Assembly: GCF_006742205.1 (NCBI RefSeq)
Contig: NZ_AP019721.1
Coordinates: forward strand, 1 to 64,000
Origin: Staphylococcus epidermidis
GTDB taxonomy: Bacteria; Bacillota; Bacilli; Staphylococcales; Staphylococcaceae
Reading direction: 5' to 3'
Length of the DNA: 64,000 bases
Shown here one piece after another: positions 43,151 to 52,429 of the stretch. How positions within the stretch are numbered: the first letter of the stretch is position 1; every line of letters begins with the position of its first letter. The translations under genes and the position numbers were made by a program. The notes beneath the pieces are model-generated. The model did not search any database. It saw only the letters and a list, made by a program, of their open reading frames with translations, and was not told where the DNA came from.

Positions 43151-45076
43151 ATGAAAAATATTCAAGAGCAACAAGCACACGAAAGTCATAGCCACGATCA
43201 TAGTCATGATCATGATCACGGAAAAATGCCAATTATTTCATATTTTATTGGCTTAGTGTTGGCTATAATTGGGCTTTTTTTAAGTGATGCAAATTTATTA
43301 ATACAAAACATCTTATTTTCAATTGCCACAATCACAGCCGGCTACCATGTAATTATTCTCGAAGGAATTGGAGAGACAGTTGAAAATACTAAATTAAAGG
43401 GAAAATTCACTCCTAATTCTCATATTCTAATGGGATTAGCTGCAATCGGGGCTTCTCTGATAGGGAGTTTTTGGGAAGGAACCCTTTTGATACTTATTTT
43501 TTCCGGCGCTCATTTTCTTGAAGATTACGCTGAAGGAAAAAGTAAAAGAGAAATTACTAAGCTACTCGAAATGAACCCAACGACAGCTAAATTAATCCTA
43601 CCTGATGGAAACACAAAAATTGTTGATGTCAGTGAATTAAAAGTTGGAGATCAACTCCAAGTGCTGAACGGTGATCAAGTTCCAATTGATGGGATTATTT
43701 TATCCGGTACTACCTCAATTGATGAATCTTCTATTAATGGAGAAAGTATACCGAAAGAGAAGTCTAAGGGTGACGAAGTTTTTGGAAGTACGATTAATGG
43801 AACAGGTACTTTTACTATGGAAGTCACTAAGGAAAACAAGGATACTGTATTCTCTAAAATTTTACAATTAGTTAGTCAAAACCAAGATAATCAAACAAAA
43901 GCTGCCAGTATCATTCAAAAATTCGAGCCTAAATATGTTAATATAGTTTTAATCGCAATACCATTAGTAATGTTACTTGCTCCTTTTCTATTTGATTGGA
44001 CATGGTCGCAAAGTGTATACAGGGGATTAGTGCTTTTAGTCGCAGCTTCACCGTGTGCTTTGGCAGCAGCTACTGTATCTGTAACATTGTCTACAACATC
44101 TAACCTAGCTAAAAAAGGCGTGCTTTCAAAAGGAAGTACTTACCTATCACAATTAGCGGATATAGATGCAATTGCCTTCGATAAAACAGGAACCCTTACG
44201 AACGGAGAACCTAAAGTAACAAATTACTATTTCACTCATTCTGTGAACGAAGAAAATATTATTGATATTATAGTCGCCCTTGAAAAGGAATCCAATCACC
44301 CACTCGCTAATGCTATTTTAGAAAAATTTGAAGTTAAAAATAAAATAGACATCGAAGTTACTAATCAAATTGGAAAAGGTCTGACAGGAGATTATAATGG
44401 AAAAAATTATCGTATTGGTAAGCCTACTTCTTTTGAAAGTGCTTCTGAAGAGTATACCCAGTTCAATCATGATTGGGCATCAGAAGGAAAGACGGTTGTA
44501 TACGTAGCAGAAAATGAAGAAGTTATTGGGATTATAGCTCTAATGGATATTCCGAATGAGCATGCTAAAGAAACAATTAATTACTTTAAGAAACTTGGTA
44601 TCCACACGACTTTAATTACTGGTGATTCGGAAATGACGGGAAAAGCTGTAGGCGAACAATTGGGAATAGACGAAGTTATCGCTAATGTAATGCCTGAAGA
44701 TAAATCCAGAATTATAGAAGAACAAAAAGAAAAATTTGGAGTTACTGCCATGGTTGGAGATGGTGTGAACGATGCACCGGCCCTTGTTAATGCTGATGTT
44801 GGTATAGCTATGGGGGGCGGTACTGATGTGGCAGTAGAAGTATCTGATTTGGTTTTAATGCAGAACAATTTATCTAAATTAGTACAGTCTCATAAAATTT
44901 CCTCAAATATGGGTCGTGTTATTAGGCAAAATATTATTTTTTCAATGGCAGTTGTTGCCTTTTTAGTTGTCGTTAGTTTGTTAGGATTAACTGATATTAC
45001 AATCAGTGTAATTGTTCATGAAGGAAGTACTTTAGTTGTTATACTAAATGGACTTCGATTATTAAGATCTAAATAA
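43151..45076 (+). CDS. P1B-4-type heavy-metal exporting ATPase
   Basis: A 641-aa metal-transporting P-type ATPase. The start is the ATG at 43151 after AAAGGTGATAG. The N-terminus is histidine-rich (HESHSHDHSHDHDHGK) and has no CxxC metal domain. The transport helix carries SPC (AASPCALAAA) instead of CPC, and the last helices carry HEGSTLVVILNGLRLL; SPC plus HEG(G/S) marks the P1B-4 group, which exports Zn, Co, Fe(II) or Cd. The phosphorylation site DKTGTLTNGE and the hinge [10 protein letters not shown] are intact. An ArsR gene and palindromes upstream suggest metal-induced expression. Confidence 0.88.
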   Translation: MKNIQEQQAHESHSHDHSHDHDHGKMPIISYFIGLVLAIIGLFLSDANLLIQNILFSIATITAGYHVIILEGIGETVENTKLKGKFTPNSHILMGLAAIGASLIGSFWEGTLLILIFSGAHFLEDYAEGKSKREITKLLEMNPTTAKLILPDGNTKIVDVSELKVGDQLQVLNGDQVPIDGIILSGTTSIDESSINGESIPKEKSKGDEVFGSTINGTGTFTMEVTKENKDTVFSKILQLVSQNQDNQTKAASIIQKFEPKYVNIVLIAIPLVMLLAPFLFDWTWSQSVYRGLVLLVAASPCALAAATVSVTLSTTSNLAKKGVLSKGSTYLSQLADIDAIAFDKTGTLTNGEPKVTNYYFTHSVNEENIIDIIVALEKESNHPLANAILEKFEVKNKIDIEVTNQIGKGLTGDYNGKNYRIGKPTSFESASEEYTQFNHDWASEGKTVVYVAENEEVIGIIALMDIPNEHAKETINYFKKLGIHTTLITGDSEMTGKAVGEQLGIDEVIANVMPEDKSRIIEEQKEKFGVTAMVGDGVNDAPALVNADVGIAMGGGTDVAVEVSDLVLMQNNLSKLVQSHKISSNMGRVIRQNIIFSMAVVAFLVVVSLLGLTDITISVIVHEGSTLVVILNGLRLLRSK

Positions 45077-45540
45077 TGAACGAATCGATTGACATGAATG
45101 AACTTTGAAGTGTGGATTCTACAATGTTCCCATAACATTGGACACTAAAAAACAGAGCAATCTAATAAAGATGTTATGAGTAAAAACAATGCCTTGCATA
45201 CCGTTTTTATCATACGGGCGGTCAAATAAGCAATTAAAGAGCATGGGAAGCATAAAATCATAAACAGTGACTTAAGGCAGCCAGTTTACATTCAAAAGTT
45301 AAATTGACTGTATTAAAAGTTTCGAAACGATTAATATCCGTATGGGGGCAAGCGTCGAGCCAAAGATAATGCCAGGACAGAGCGTCTTTTTCCGTTCTTT
45401 TAAGTGGGAAAGGTTTTACCTTCTCTATGCCAAGACAGTCCCAGAGCTAAAAGGGCCAGTTGCTCTTTTTGGGCGTTTGTGAACGGTAATCGCAGGAAGG
45501 GGATTTTCCCAACCGCACCTGGTTTTCCATCACAATAAAG
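45077..45540. other. Non-coding debris after the P1B-4 ATPase
   Basis: No supportable gene. The section 45340-45530 has more G and C than the surrounding DNA (for example GGGGGCAAGCGTCGAGCC), suggesting plasmid-derived DNA of another origin. Confidence 0.35.
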
Positions 45541-45663
45541 TTGGCGGCATTTGTTCTGATATTCTTGGGAATACTTACACTATGAATGGCCGTATTAAGT
45601 GATACAGGAGCTGCTATTATTGTAATACTGAATGCTCTCCGCCTTTTGAGGGTAAAAGAATAA
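45541..45663 (+). pseudogene. 3' end of a CadA-type ATPase gene
   Basis: The frame reads LAAFVLIFLGILTL, then a TGA where tryptophan is expected, then MAVLSDTGAAIIVILNALRL and LRVKE before the stop. This matches the last membrane helices of CadA-type ATPases (compare [19 protein letters not shown] in the intact cadA at 52519-54927). Only about 40 codons are left. It shows that another cadA-like gene was deleted here. Confidence 0.75.
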
Positions 45664-45681
45664 AAGTAAGGATAACTAGGT

Positions 45682-45712
45682 AAAGCTGTTCAATCAAAAA
45701 TTGAACAGCTTA
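45682..45712 (+). terminator. Terminator of the lost CadA-type gene
   Basis: AAGCTGTTCAAT pairs perfectly with ATTGAACAGCTT around a 5-nt loop, followed by ATTTTTC. It lies 18 nt after the remnant's stop. The following 45713-46190 shows nothing supportable. Confidence 0.8.
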
Positions 45713-46189
45713 TTTTTCATCAAAATCAAAAACGTTTATTATAATACCTACACTTGTTCTGTTAAATGTACCGATTTTTTAACCTTATTGTATCAGTAAT
45801 ATCTTGAAACGAAGTAAGCGACTAAAATTTCTCTTTTATCATACGTTTATAAAAATACACTTTTAAGAACGGTTTGAAAATTTTTGAAATAGATCAAAAT
45901 AATCTTCTGGTTAAAAAACCTGTAGATATGATTTCTCTCTTAAATTTTTGTTTGATTAGATTAGACCCTAATAAGACGCATTCAATATGTCTACACGTGA
46001 ATTTAGTCTTTGAAAATGTAAGGACCATTATTATTATAAAAACCCCAGTATAAAACGATACGCTGAAGCGTACCACAAATAAAACTAAAAAAATGAATAT
46101 TATAATGATATATTAACAATTAAAAGTTTGAACTTTTTTGGCAATGATGTTAAGGCAAAAATGTATTGAAGAAAGTTAAGAGTTTGGGA

Positions 46190-47155
46190 CATAAAGTTCT
46201 AGGATAAGTGAAAAAAGACAATTTCTATTGAAGTAATATAAAAATTGTCTTTTTTATAATTTTTTTGATTATTTTCAGATCGTTGAGCTGTTACATTTCT
46301 TATATTAAGTGCCATCAGCACAAATTCTAGTTCTCTTTTGTCTTTTTTATTCCTCGAACGGACATTCGAGTGAAATCCAAAATGGCCTTAATAAATCCAA
46401 AAAACAGGCTCCACATCAACTTTTTTTGACTGTAGATGGTTTTTGTTTTTGATTTGAAGTTTATACTTTATACATTGGTGTTTCAGAGGACATTCTGAAC
46501 AATCATCACATTCATATAATTTAAAGTCTCGTTTAAAAACTATATTTATCATGGCTATAGGCATATCTTTTAAATCCTAGTCTTTTATTATTCGGACAAG
46601 TGAATTCATCGTTAATTTCGTCATAATCCCCATTTTGAGTATTAAGAAATGTCACTTTTATATTTTTTAGTTTTATCTTTTATAAACATTTCATAAGTTA
46701 TGAGTGGCATTCGATTAAAATGATAGAATGCTTTAGAGTCTTTATTCATCCTTGACTCAGGTTTTGAATACTATTTTTCCATACAAATGTATATCGATTG
46801 GCATTTGCCTCAACTTTCGTATCATCAATAAAAATGGCTTGATCATCTCTAAGATTTTACTTCAAACACTGAATATGAAATTGAATAAATAACGTTTCTA
46901 ATAAAGCATCACTTTGGGATTTACTCTAAATCGATTAATCGTTTTATAAGAATGCTTTAGATTTTGTGACAGCCACACCATTCGGATTCTATCATTGAGC
47001 AATTTTTCTATCTTACGTCCTGAAAACACAGATTGTGTGTAGGTATATAGAACTACTTTTAACATCATTTTTGGATAGTATGATGTTGCACCATGATAAT
47101 GTCTGAATTCATCGAATTCAGTCTCGGGAATTGTTTCTACAATATCATTTGGGGT
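46190..47155 (-). pseudogene. Decayed IS1182-family element
   Basis: About 960 bp on the minus strand repeat, with internal deletions and frameshifts, the intact element at 54936-56873. Shared blocks include the end GTTTGGGACATAAAGTTC, the hairpin with AAAATTGTCTTTTTT, the GAACGGACATTCGAGTGAAA block, the TTTATTATTCGGACAA block and, at the far end, CATCGAATTCAGTCTCGGGA. The middle of the transposase gene is missing in places. It is inactive. Confidence 0.8.
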
Positions 47156-47269
47156 GAGTATTATTTGATGAAAGCTGAAGATAAAAGTTAGAATAAAATT
47201 ACTAAATATAGATTTGACATCTTTATAAATTAAGAATTTGTCAAAATAAAGGGAGGCATTCTATAGATA

Positions 47270-47839
47270 ATGGTGAATGATGATTTTACGAATGAGTTAT
47301 ATCAACTTATAGTTCCTATGGATGATAAAATAAAAGAAAACATTGATGAAGTATTATCTTTCTACAATATTAATTTCAAAAAATATTTATTTAGTATCTC
47401 TTCGTTAGTAACCTTTGAAAAGTGTAATAAATTACGAGGAAGAATTGCTAAATATCCTATTTTTACAATTTTATATGAAAAAGTAGAATATGATGAAAAA
47501 GGGATTAAGATTATAATTAATAGTAAAATTCTTAATGACATACAAACGCATGTGAGTCATATTCCTAATACTACTGAAATTTATTTGGTTAACTTTAATA
47601 ACCTAAACATTTCTGAAAAAACAAAGAAAGAATTGGTTAAAGAATTAAATAAAATGTTTAACGACCAGAAAAAAAGAAAGTTAGCCCATCAAGTTGTAAA
47701 TATTATAGAGATAATAAAATTGGATAGTCATGGTAAGTCTCTAATTGATATCGGCTATTTCTATTTAGGTGCTAAAAATAGTGCTTTAAAGTTTCAAAAA
47801 ATACATATTCAAGAAAAAATGGACTATCGGGGAAAGTAA
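47270..47839 (+). CDS. Unrecognised gene, first part (split by frameshift)
   Basis: The 189-aa product starts at 47270 (ATG following GGGAGGCA-type RBS about 15 nt upstream). It has a mixed N-terminal domain with repeated lysine/asparagine-rich beta and helical stretches (NIDEVLSFYNINFKKYLFSI, VYEKVEYDEKGIKII-like) and IDIGYFYLGAKNSALKFQ near the end. No known motif or membrane segment is visible. The frame is lost at the A6 tract near 47813-47818: one more A would continue into NGLSGKVISNRFELLRDIYD and the next reading frame. I think this and 47884-49041 are one gene. Confidence 0.6.
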   Translation: MVNDDFTNELYQLIVPMDDKIKENIDEVLSFYNINFKKYLFSISSLVTFEKCNKLRGRIAKYPIFTILYEKVEYDEKGIKIIINSKILNDIQTHVSHIPNTTEIYLVNFNNLNISEKTKKELVKELNKMFNDQKKRKLAHQVVNIIEIIKLDSHGKSLIDIGYFYLGAKNSALKFQKIHIQEKMDYRGK

Positions 47840-47883
47840 TTTCAAATCGATTTGAATTATTAAGAGATATCTATGATATAGAC

Positions 47884-49041
47884 ATGAATCAATTTCAACC
47901 CTATTTTGATAAGAAAGATAGTAAAACAAAAAGATCAAATTATGAATTTGATATGGAGCAATTCGAATCTATAAGTACATTAGTAGATTTGTTAGAGAAT
48001 TACCCACTTCCTAAAAGTGAAAATAATATTAAACATTTAGAAAGTATTAAGAAAAATATATTTAGTGATAACGCAGATGAATACGAAAAGTATTTTAATG
48101 AAGGTATAGATAAACTTAAAGAAGGTGCATTTGAATTACAAAAGCAATTATATAACCAGTATCCATTTCAATTACTTATGCGATTTCAGTATGAATTAAC
48201 TGAATTAATTAAGCATATTAGTATGTATTTTAAACAAGTAAATCAGTCAAATATATATGAAGCTACGACTTTATACGAAAAATTAAACAATTTTATTTTA
48301 AGAAGTCTACTTGAGAATAACTCAGAAAAAGTTAATTTTAAAAACTTTTTGAATGGAGTAAAATTTGAAGAATCAACAATCAATGCAGATGAGGAAATAA
48401 TTGTTAAAAAATACAATGATTTTGTAGATAATATTGAGTTTAATAAAGATGATTTTGATAAACTATATGATCAATATGAGGTGTTTAATAGTATAACTAA
48501 ATTAGTTACATTAAATGAAGATGAAATAAAATGGGATCATATATTTGTATATAAATATAAATTAAAAACCCCTTTCATTGATAAAATAATCATTGATAAC
48601 TTGAAAAACATTAAAAGTCAATATATTGATAGTAAAACTATGTTGGAAAGAGAATACAATAAAAATGGTAATTTTATTTTTGATTTTTTAAATTTAGCAA
48701 AATGTAAAGATGAGAATGAATTAGATGAGGAAATAGATGAGTTACTCTTCAATCTTGATAATATAGGTAACAGATTACTAAAGAAAGTTGTATTAGGTCA
48801 CTCTAAAAATATAAAATATTCAAACGCACTATTAAAAGAAATTCGGAGAATGATAAAGGTTTTAAATTTATATTCTTCACAAAAAAATCAATCCAACATG
48901 GTTGTCACTTACCATCAATTGCAAAAGAGCGATAATGAATTTGATAATAGAATTAATTTACTTACAAAGGAATTAGTTTATCTAAGAGTAAAGAAAGAAC
49001 TTTTTAATAACAGTAAATATACTCATAATGATGATAGATAG
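47884..49041 (+). CDS. Unrecognised gene, second part (split by frameshift)
   Basis: The 385-aa frame from 47884 is highly charged, mostly alpha-helical by eye, and lacks membrane segments. Open, protein-like sequence in the same frame reaches back to about 47818, past the ATG used here, and joins the first part if one A is restored. The repaired protein would be about 590 aa. It has no RBS of its own at the internal ATG. A perfect terminator follows. The very low GC matches SCC accessory genes. It might be a defence or nucleic-acid protein, but nothing seen proves that. Confidence 0.6.
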   Translation: MNQFQPYFDKKDSKTKRSNYEFDMEQFESISTLVDLLENYPLPKSENNIKHLESIKKNIFSDNADEYEKYFNEGIDKLKEGAFELQKQLYNQYPFQLLMRFQYELTELIKHISMYFKQVNQSNIYEATTLYEKLNNFILRSLLENNSEKVNFKNFLNGVKFEESTINADEEIIVKKYNDFVDNIEFNKDDFDKLYDQYEVFNSITKLVTLNEDEIKWDHIFVYKYKLKTPFIDKIIIDNLKNIKSQYIDSKTMLEREYNKNGNFIFDFLNLAKCKDENELDEEIDELLFNLDNIGNRLLKKVVLGHSKNIKYSNALLKEIRRMIKVLNLYSSQKNQSNMVVTYHQLQKSDNEFDNRINLLTKELVYLRVKKELFNNSKYTHNDDR

Positions 49042-49069
49042 ACATTTAATTTGAATAATGAATAAGTTT

Positions 49070-49098
49070 AAGCTAACTCAATTGAGTTAGCTTTTTTG
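49070..49098 (+). terminator. Terminator after the split gene
   Basis: AGCTAACTCA and TGAGTTAGCT form a stem around a very short loop (AT), followed by T6. A second stem (GCTTCCCC facing GGGGAAGC) follows at about 49099-49132. Confidence 0.88.
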
Positions 49099-49223
49099 GC
49101 TTCCCCCTCTTTAATGAATTTTGGGGAAGCTAACGATTAGTTCTAAAAATGTTGATAAAGTATATCTTGTAACGTTACTAATAAAGATTTCCCGAGCAAT
49201 CAAACTTGGGGGTGAGTTTAAAA

Positions 49224-49496
49224 ATGGAAAGCAAAGTAGTTGTAAAAGTAGAACATGATAACGATAAATTACGAGTTGAGCTAAACGTTTCGAAAAGAGA
49301 TGACTTTAACTATCAAATGCACTTTGCAATAAGTGAACGTGCATATGCATTACTAACTGTAATGATTGGTAGAGCGTTAATGTTACCAAGAGGGACAGTA
49401 TTCTCATGCTATGAAATATTGGAACTCATTGGTGATGATGTATATGCAGACATCTACGATGATGAAGTTGGTTCTGTTGCAAAGTTGAATTTATAG
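49224..49496 (+). CDS. Unrecognised small protein, 3' end replaced by IS431
   Basis: ATG at 49224 follows GGGGGTGAG and encodes 90 aa starting MESKVVVKVEHDNDKLRVEL. The protein is acidic with a beta-rich start and ends GSVAKLNL. The last eight codons are encoded by the IS431 left inverted repeat (GGTTCTGTTGCAAAGT from 49470), so the true C-terminus is lost. I do not recognise the family. Confidence 0.55.
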   Translation: MESKVVVKVEHDNDKLRVELNVSKRDDFNYQMHFAISERAYALLTVMIGRALMLPRGTVFSCYEILELIGDDVYADIYDDEVGSVAKLNL

Positions 49497-50258
49497 TATA
49501 ATTTTAACAAAAAGGAGTCTTCTGTATGAACTATTTCAGATATAAACAATTTAACAAGGATGTTATCACTGTAGCCGTTGGCTACTATCTAAGATATGCA
49601 TTGAGTTATCGTAATATATCTGAAATATTAAGGGAACGTGGTGTAAACGTTCATCATTCAACGGTCTACCGTTGGGTTCAAGAATATGCCCCAATTTTAT
49701 ATCGAATTTGGAAGAAAAAGCATAAAAAAGCTTATTACAAATGGCGTATTGATGAGACGTACATCAAAATAAAAGGAAAATGGAGCTATTTATATCGTGC
49801 CATTGATGCAGAGGGACATACATTAGATATTTGGTTGCGTAAGCAACGAGATAATCATTCAGCATATGCGTTTATCAAACGTCTCATTAAACAATTTGGT
49901 AAACCTCAAAAGGTAATTACAGATCAGGCGCCTTCAACGAAGGTAGCAATGGCTAAAGTAATTAAAGCTTTTAAACTTAAACCTGACTGTCATTGTACAT
50001 CGAAATATCTGAATAACCTCATTGAGCAAGATCACCGTCATATTAAAGTAAGAAAGACAAGGTATCAAAGTATCAATACAGCAAAGAATACTTTAAAAGG
50101 TATTGAATGTATTTACGCTCTATATAAAAAGAACCGCAGGTCTCTTCAGATCTACGGATTTTCGCCATGCCACGAAATTAGCATCATGCTAGCAAGTTAA
50201 GCGAACACTGACATGATAAATTAGTGGTTAGCTATATTTTTTACTTTGCAACAGAACC
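49470..50258 (+). mobile_element. IS431/IS257 copy 1 (IS6 family)
   Basis: A 789-bp element bounded by GGTTCTGTTGCAAAGT and its complement ACTTTGCAACAGAACC. It holds one DDE transposase gene. The flanking octamers ATGAAGTT and TCCAATAT differ, so no target duplication is left; this is expected after recombination between IS431 copies. The inverted partner is at 59784-60572. Confidence 0.93.
49526..50200 (+). CDS. tnp: IS431 transposase, copy 1
   Basis: The 224-aa IS6-family transposase catalyses replicative transposition and cointegrate formation. DDE residues lie in RIDETYIKIKG (near 75), ITDQAPSTK (near 135) and LIEQDHRHIK (near 170). GGAG lies 10 nt before the ATG. It differs from the second copy at only two residues (N for D near 33, R for Q near 62). 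Confidence 0.96.
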   Translation: MNYFRYKQFNKDVITVAVGYYLRYALSYRNISEILRERGVNVHHSTVYRWVQEYAPILYRIWKKKHKKAYYKWRIDETYIKIKGKWSYLYRAIDAEGHTLDIWLRKQRDNHSAYAFIKRLIKQFGKPQKVITDQAPSTKVAMAKVIKAFKLKPDCHCTSKYLNNLIEQDHRHIKVRKTRYQSINTAKNTLKGIECIYALYKKNRRSLQIYGFSPCHEISIMLAS

Positions 50259-50605
50259 TCCAATATCATTAAAGCAACACCAGAAACTATGAAAACATCA
50301 GCGAGATTAAAGATAGGATAATCAATGAGCCGAAAATCAAGGCTATCTATTACTTCTCCTCTAATCAAGCGGTCAAAAAAGTTCCCTAATGCTCCACCTA
50401 GCAACAGTGATAAGGCAAAAGAGATTCGTCGGTTATTCCTTCCTTCTGTTTGTAAATAATAAATGATACCCAGTACAACAATTAACGTTACAATAATAAA
50501 AAACCAGCGTTGACCTTGCAAAATTCCAAATGCTGCTCCTTTATTTCGAAGAGAAGTAATATGGAATACTCCTTCCCATAAAGGAATGGTTTGACCTATT
50601 TCCAT
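50228..50605 (-). CDS. lspA: Lipoprotein signal peptidase LspA, both ends altered
   Basis: LspA cleaves signal peptides of lipoproteins. The catalytic blocks are present: RNKGAAFGIL, GNFFDRLIRGEVIDSLDFR with the first Asp, and FNLADVFI with the second. The family N-terminal helix is encoded just upstream in frame (RIYYIIAVIVLIIDQLWK back to about 50674), after a good GGAGGAGG. There is no ATG, GTG or TTG there; an ATC sits where the start should be. The first standard start is the ATG at 50605. The C-terminus (VLLQSKKYS) is encoded by the IS431 end. lspA-like genes are known companions of cad operons. Confidence 0.75.
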   Translation of the reverse strand: MEIGQTIPLWEGVFHITSLRNKGAAFGILQGQRWFFIIVTLIVVLGIIYYLQTEGRNNRRISFALSLLLGGALGNFFDRLIRGEVIDSLDFRLIDYPIFNLADVFIVSGVALMILEVLLQSKKYS

Positions 50606-50782
50606 CCATTTGACAATCGCAGATTTCCATAGTTGATCAATGATTAAAACGATGACTGCAATGATATAGTAGATCCTGATTCTCCTCCTCCAATATTCAT
50701 TATTTTAAAGTATACCATGATATAACGAAAAAATGTATATTTTATTGTTGCAATAAAACGTTATATTATTTATACTTATATA

Positions 50783-50806
50783 TATACAAATAATAATTTG
50801 AATGTT
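50783..50806 (+). promoter_or_regulatory. CadC operator-like site
   Basis: ACAAATAATAATTTGAAT is a dyad (CAAAT facing ATTTG) similar to the classic cad operator with its CAAATA...TATTTG core. It lies 35-55 nt before the cadC start in an AT-rich promoter. Confidence 0.55.
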
Positions 50807-50839
50807 ATTTTATACACTAATTACAGAGGAGGGGTTGTT

Positions 50840-51241
50840 TTGAGTATTACTTCCATAAATAAAAAAGAACATGATTTAGATGGTATAAAATCAAGGGGAA
50901 AAGATGCTTGTGAGACATTTATATTTGACCCAGAAAAGGTTGAGCGCCGTCAGCAGGAAGTCGGTCAAACGGATGGCTTATCACAATTGTTTAAAGTTTT
51001 TGCGGATGATACACGGTTGAAAATTGTTTATGCACTTACGCAAGAAGATGAAATGTGTGTCTGTGATGTAGCAACGATTATTGGTTCTACGAATGCTACT
51101 GCTTCACACCACCTACGTATGTTACGTAATATGGGGTTTGCCGAGTACCGTAAAAAAGGGAAGATAGTTTTTTATAGGCTAGTAAGTAATCATGTGCATC
51201 ACCTTATGCAAGAAGCACTACAGTTGAAGGAAAAGAAGTAA
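50840..51241 (+). CDS. cadC: Cadmium/lead-responsive repressor CadC
   Basis: CadC is an ArsR-family repressor released by Cd, Pb or Bi. The likely start is the TTG at 50840, 7 nt after GGAGGGG, giving 133 aa. The thiolate ligands are present: C24 in DACETF, and C73 and C75 in EMCVCDV. The recognition helix is TNATASHHLRMLRNM. An upstream ATG at 50798 has no RBS. It precedes the ZIP gene and cadA and probably controls both. Confidence 0.92.
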   Translation: MSITSINKKEHDLDGIKSRGKDACETFIFDPEKVERRQQEVGQTDGLSQLFKVFADDTRLKIVYALTQEDEMCVCDVATIIGSTNATASHHLRMLRNMGFAEYRKKGKIVFYRLVSNHVHHLMQEALQLKEKK

Positions 51242-51382
51242 ATGTGATGAGTGTTGGGAAAAATTAGTTAAAATGTTACAAACAACTCAGTCCTCCGTTT
51301 TACATGATGGAATGCAGTTGCTCAAAAATAAACCATAAAAATTACCTAAGAAAAGACCAGTAGATAAAAAATCATCTCAGGA

Positions 51383-51425
51383 GATTTAAGGCCTGGTATC
51401 CACTAGGGCTTAAATCTTGTTTTTT
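51383..51425 (+). terminator. Hairpin between cadC and the ZIP gene
   Basis: AGATTTAAG-GCC pairs with GGGC-TTAAATCT and is followed by TGTTTTTT. It may end the cadC transcript or act as an attenuator for the ZIP gene. Confidence 0.65.
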
Positions 51426-51494
51426 CTCTGAATTGTACCCTGATGGTCCAAATTATTTGTGAAATGGAATGAATTAAAGTAAGGAGAGTTTGTA

Positions 51495-52262
51495 ATGTTC
51501 TCATGGACTGTAGTATCTCTTGTGTTACTCACAAGTATAGCTAATCTTGTTGGAGGACTTATTGTCGTGAGAAAAGAATGGTCCCCCAAAGCTCTTACAT
51601 ATTTAATGGCTTTTAGTGCAGGTTTTCTTTTATCCATAGGTATTCTTGATCTAATGCCAGAAGGATTAGAAAATTCACCTGAAAATGGAATCTATATATT
51701 AATAGGATTTTTAGTATTATTTTCCTTTCAAAGAATCCTCACAACTCATTTTCATTTCGGCTATGAAACACATGAGGATAAACTCAGTAAAAAAACGGGC
51801 GGTTTAGGTGCCTTTATCGGAATGACCATTCATAGTTTCTTTGATGGGGTCTCCATTGTTGCGGGATTCGAAGTAAGCAGTGAATTAGGTTTCCTTGTGT
51901 TTGTTGCTGTATTACTTCATAAAATACCAGATGGCTTAACCATTTCTTCGATTGTTCTTGTAGTATTTAATGACAGGAAAAAGGCGTTTATTGCCTCTGC
52001 AGTACTGGCTTTGGCTACTATATTTGGAGGAGCTTTAGTATGGCTACTCAGTGACACAGAATTTGCAGCTGAAGTACTTGGCGATTCTTTTGCAAGAATT
52101 GCTTTGTCCTTTTCAGCAGGTGTTTTTCTATATGTTGCAGCAACGGACTTACTTCCAGTTGTTAATCAATCTGAAAATCGAAAAACTGGTCTTTACGTTT
52201 TGCTTGGTGTAGCCGTTTTCTATATAGCTTCTTGGATCATAGGAGTTGTTGGGTTGGAATGA
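51495..52262 (+). CDS. ZIP-family divalent metal transporter
   Basis: A 255-aa membrane protein with eight hydrophobic helices. The metal-binding signatures are HSFFDG in helix 4 (near 113) and HKIPDG in helix 5 (near 148); a histidine stretch THFHFGYETHED lies in the variable loop. ZIP proteins move Zn, Fe, Mn or Cd into the cytoplasm. Its place between cadC and cadA suggests it balances zinc lost through the efflux pump, or has an adapted role. GGAGAG precedes the ATG. Confidence 0.88.
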   Translation: MFSWTVVSLVLLTSIANLVGGLIVVRKEWSPKALTYLMAFSAGFLLSIGILDLMPEGLENSPENGIYILIGFLVLFSFQRILTTHFHFGYETHEDKLSKKTGGLGAFIGMTIHSFFDGVSIVAGFEVSSELGFLVFVAVLLHKIPDGLTISSIVLVVFNDRKKAFIASAVLALATIFGGALVWLLSDTEFAAEVLGDSFARIALSFSAGVFLYVAATDLLPVVNQSENRKTGLYVLLGVAVFYIASWIIGVVGLE

Positions 52263-52413
52263 AAATATTAAAGGAATAGCCTTGAATAATCAGTTGAGGA
52301 AATTAAACAGAAAAGTTGAGTTTAGTCTTAGCAAAAAAAGAAATAAAATACAATCAAATAATCATTTGACTATCTATATGTGTGGATATATAATAACAAC
52401 AGAACATAACGTA

Positions 52414-52429
52414 ATATTCAAATGAATAT
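52414..52429 (+). promoter_or_regulatory. Operator-like palindrome before cadA
   Basis: ATATTCAAATGAATAT has 7-bp perfect arms around AA. The CAAATGA core resembles CadC operators. It is about 90 nt before the cadA start, suggesting cadA has its own regulated promoter. Confidence 0.55.

Noticed and set aside
49462..50266. 8-bp target duplication around IS431 copy 1
   Set aside because: The octamers ATGAAGTT and TCCAATAT differ, and neither matches the flanks of copy 2.
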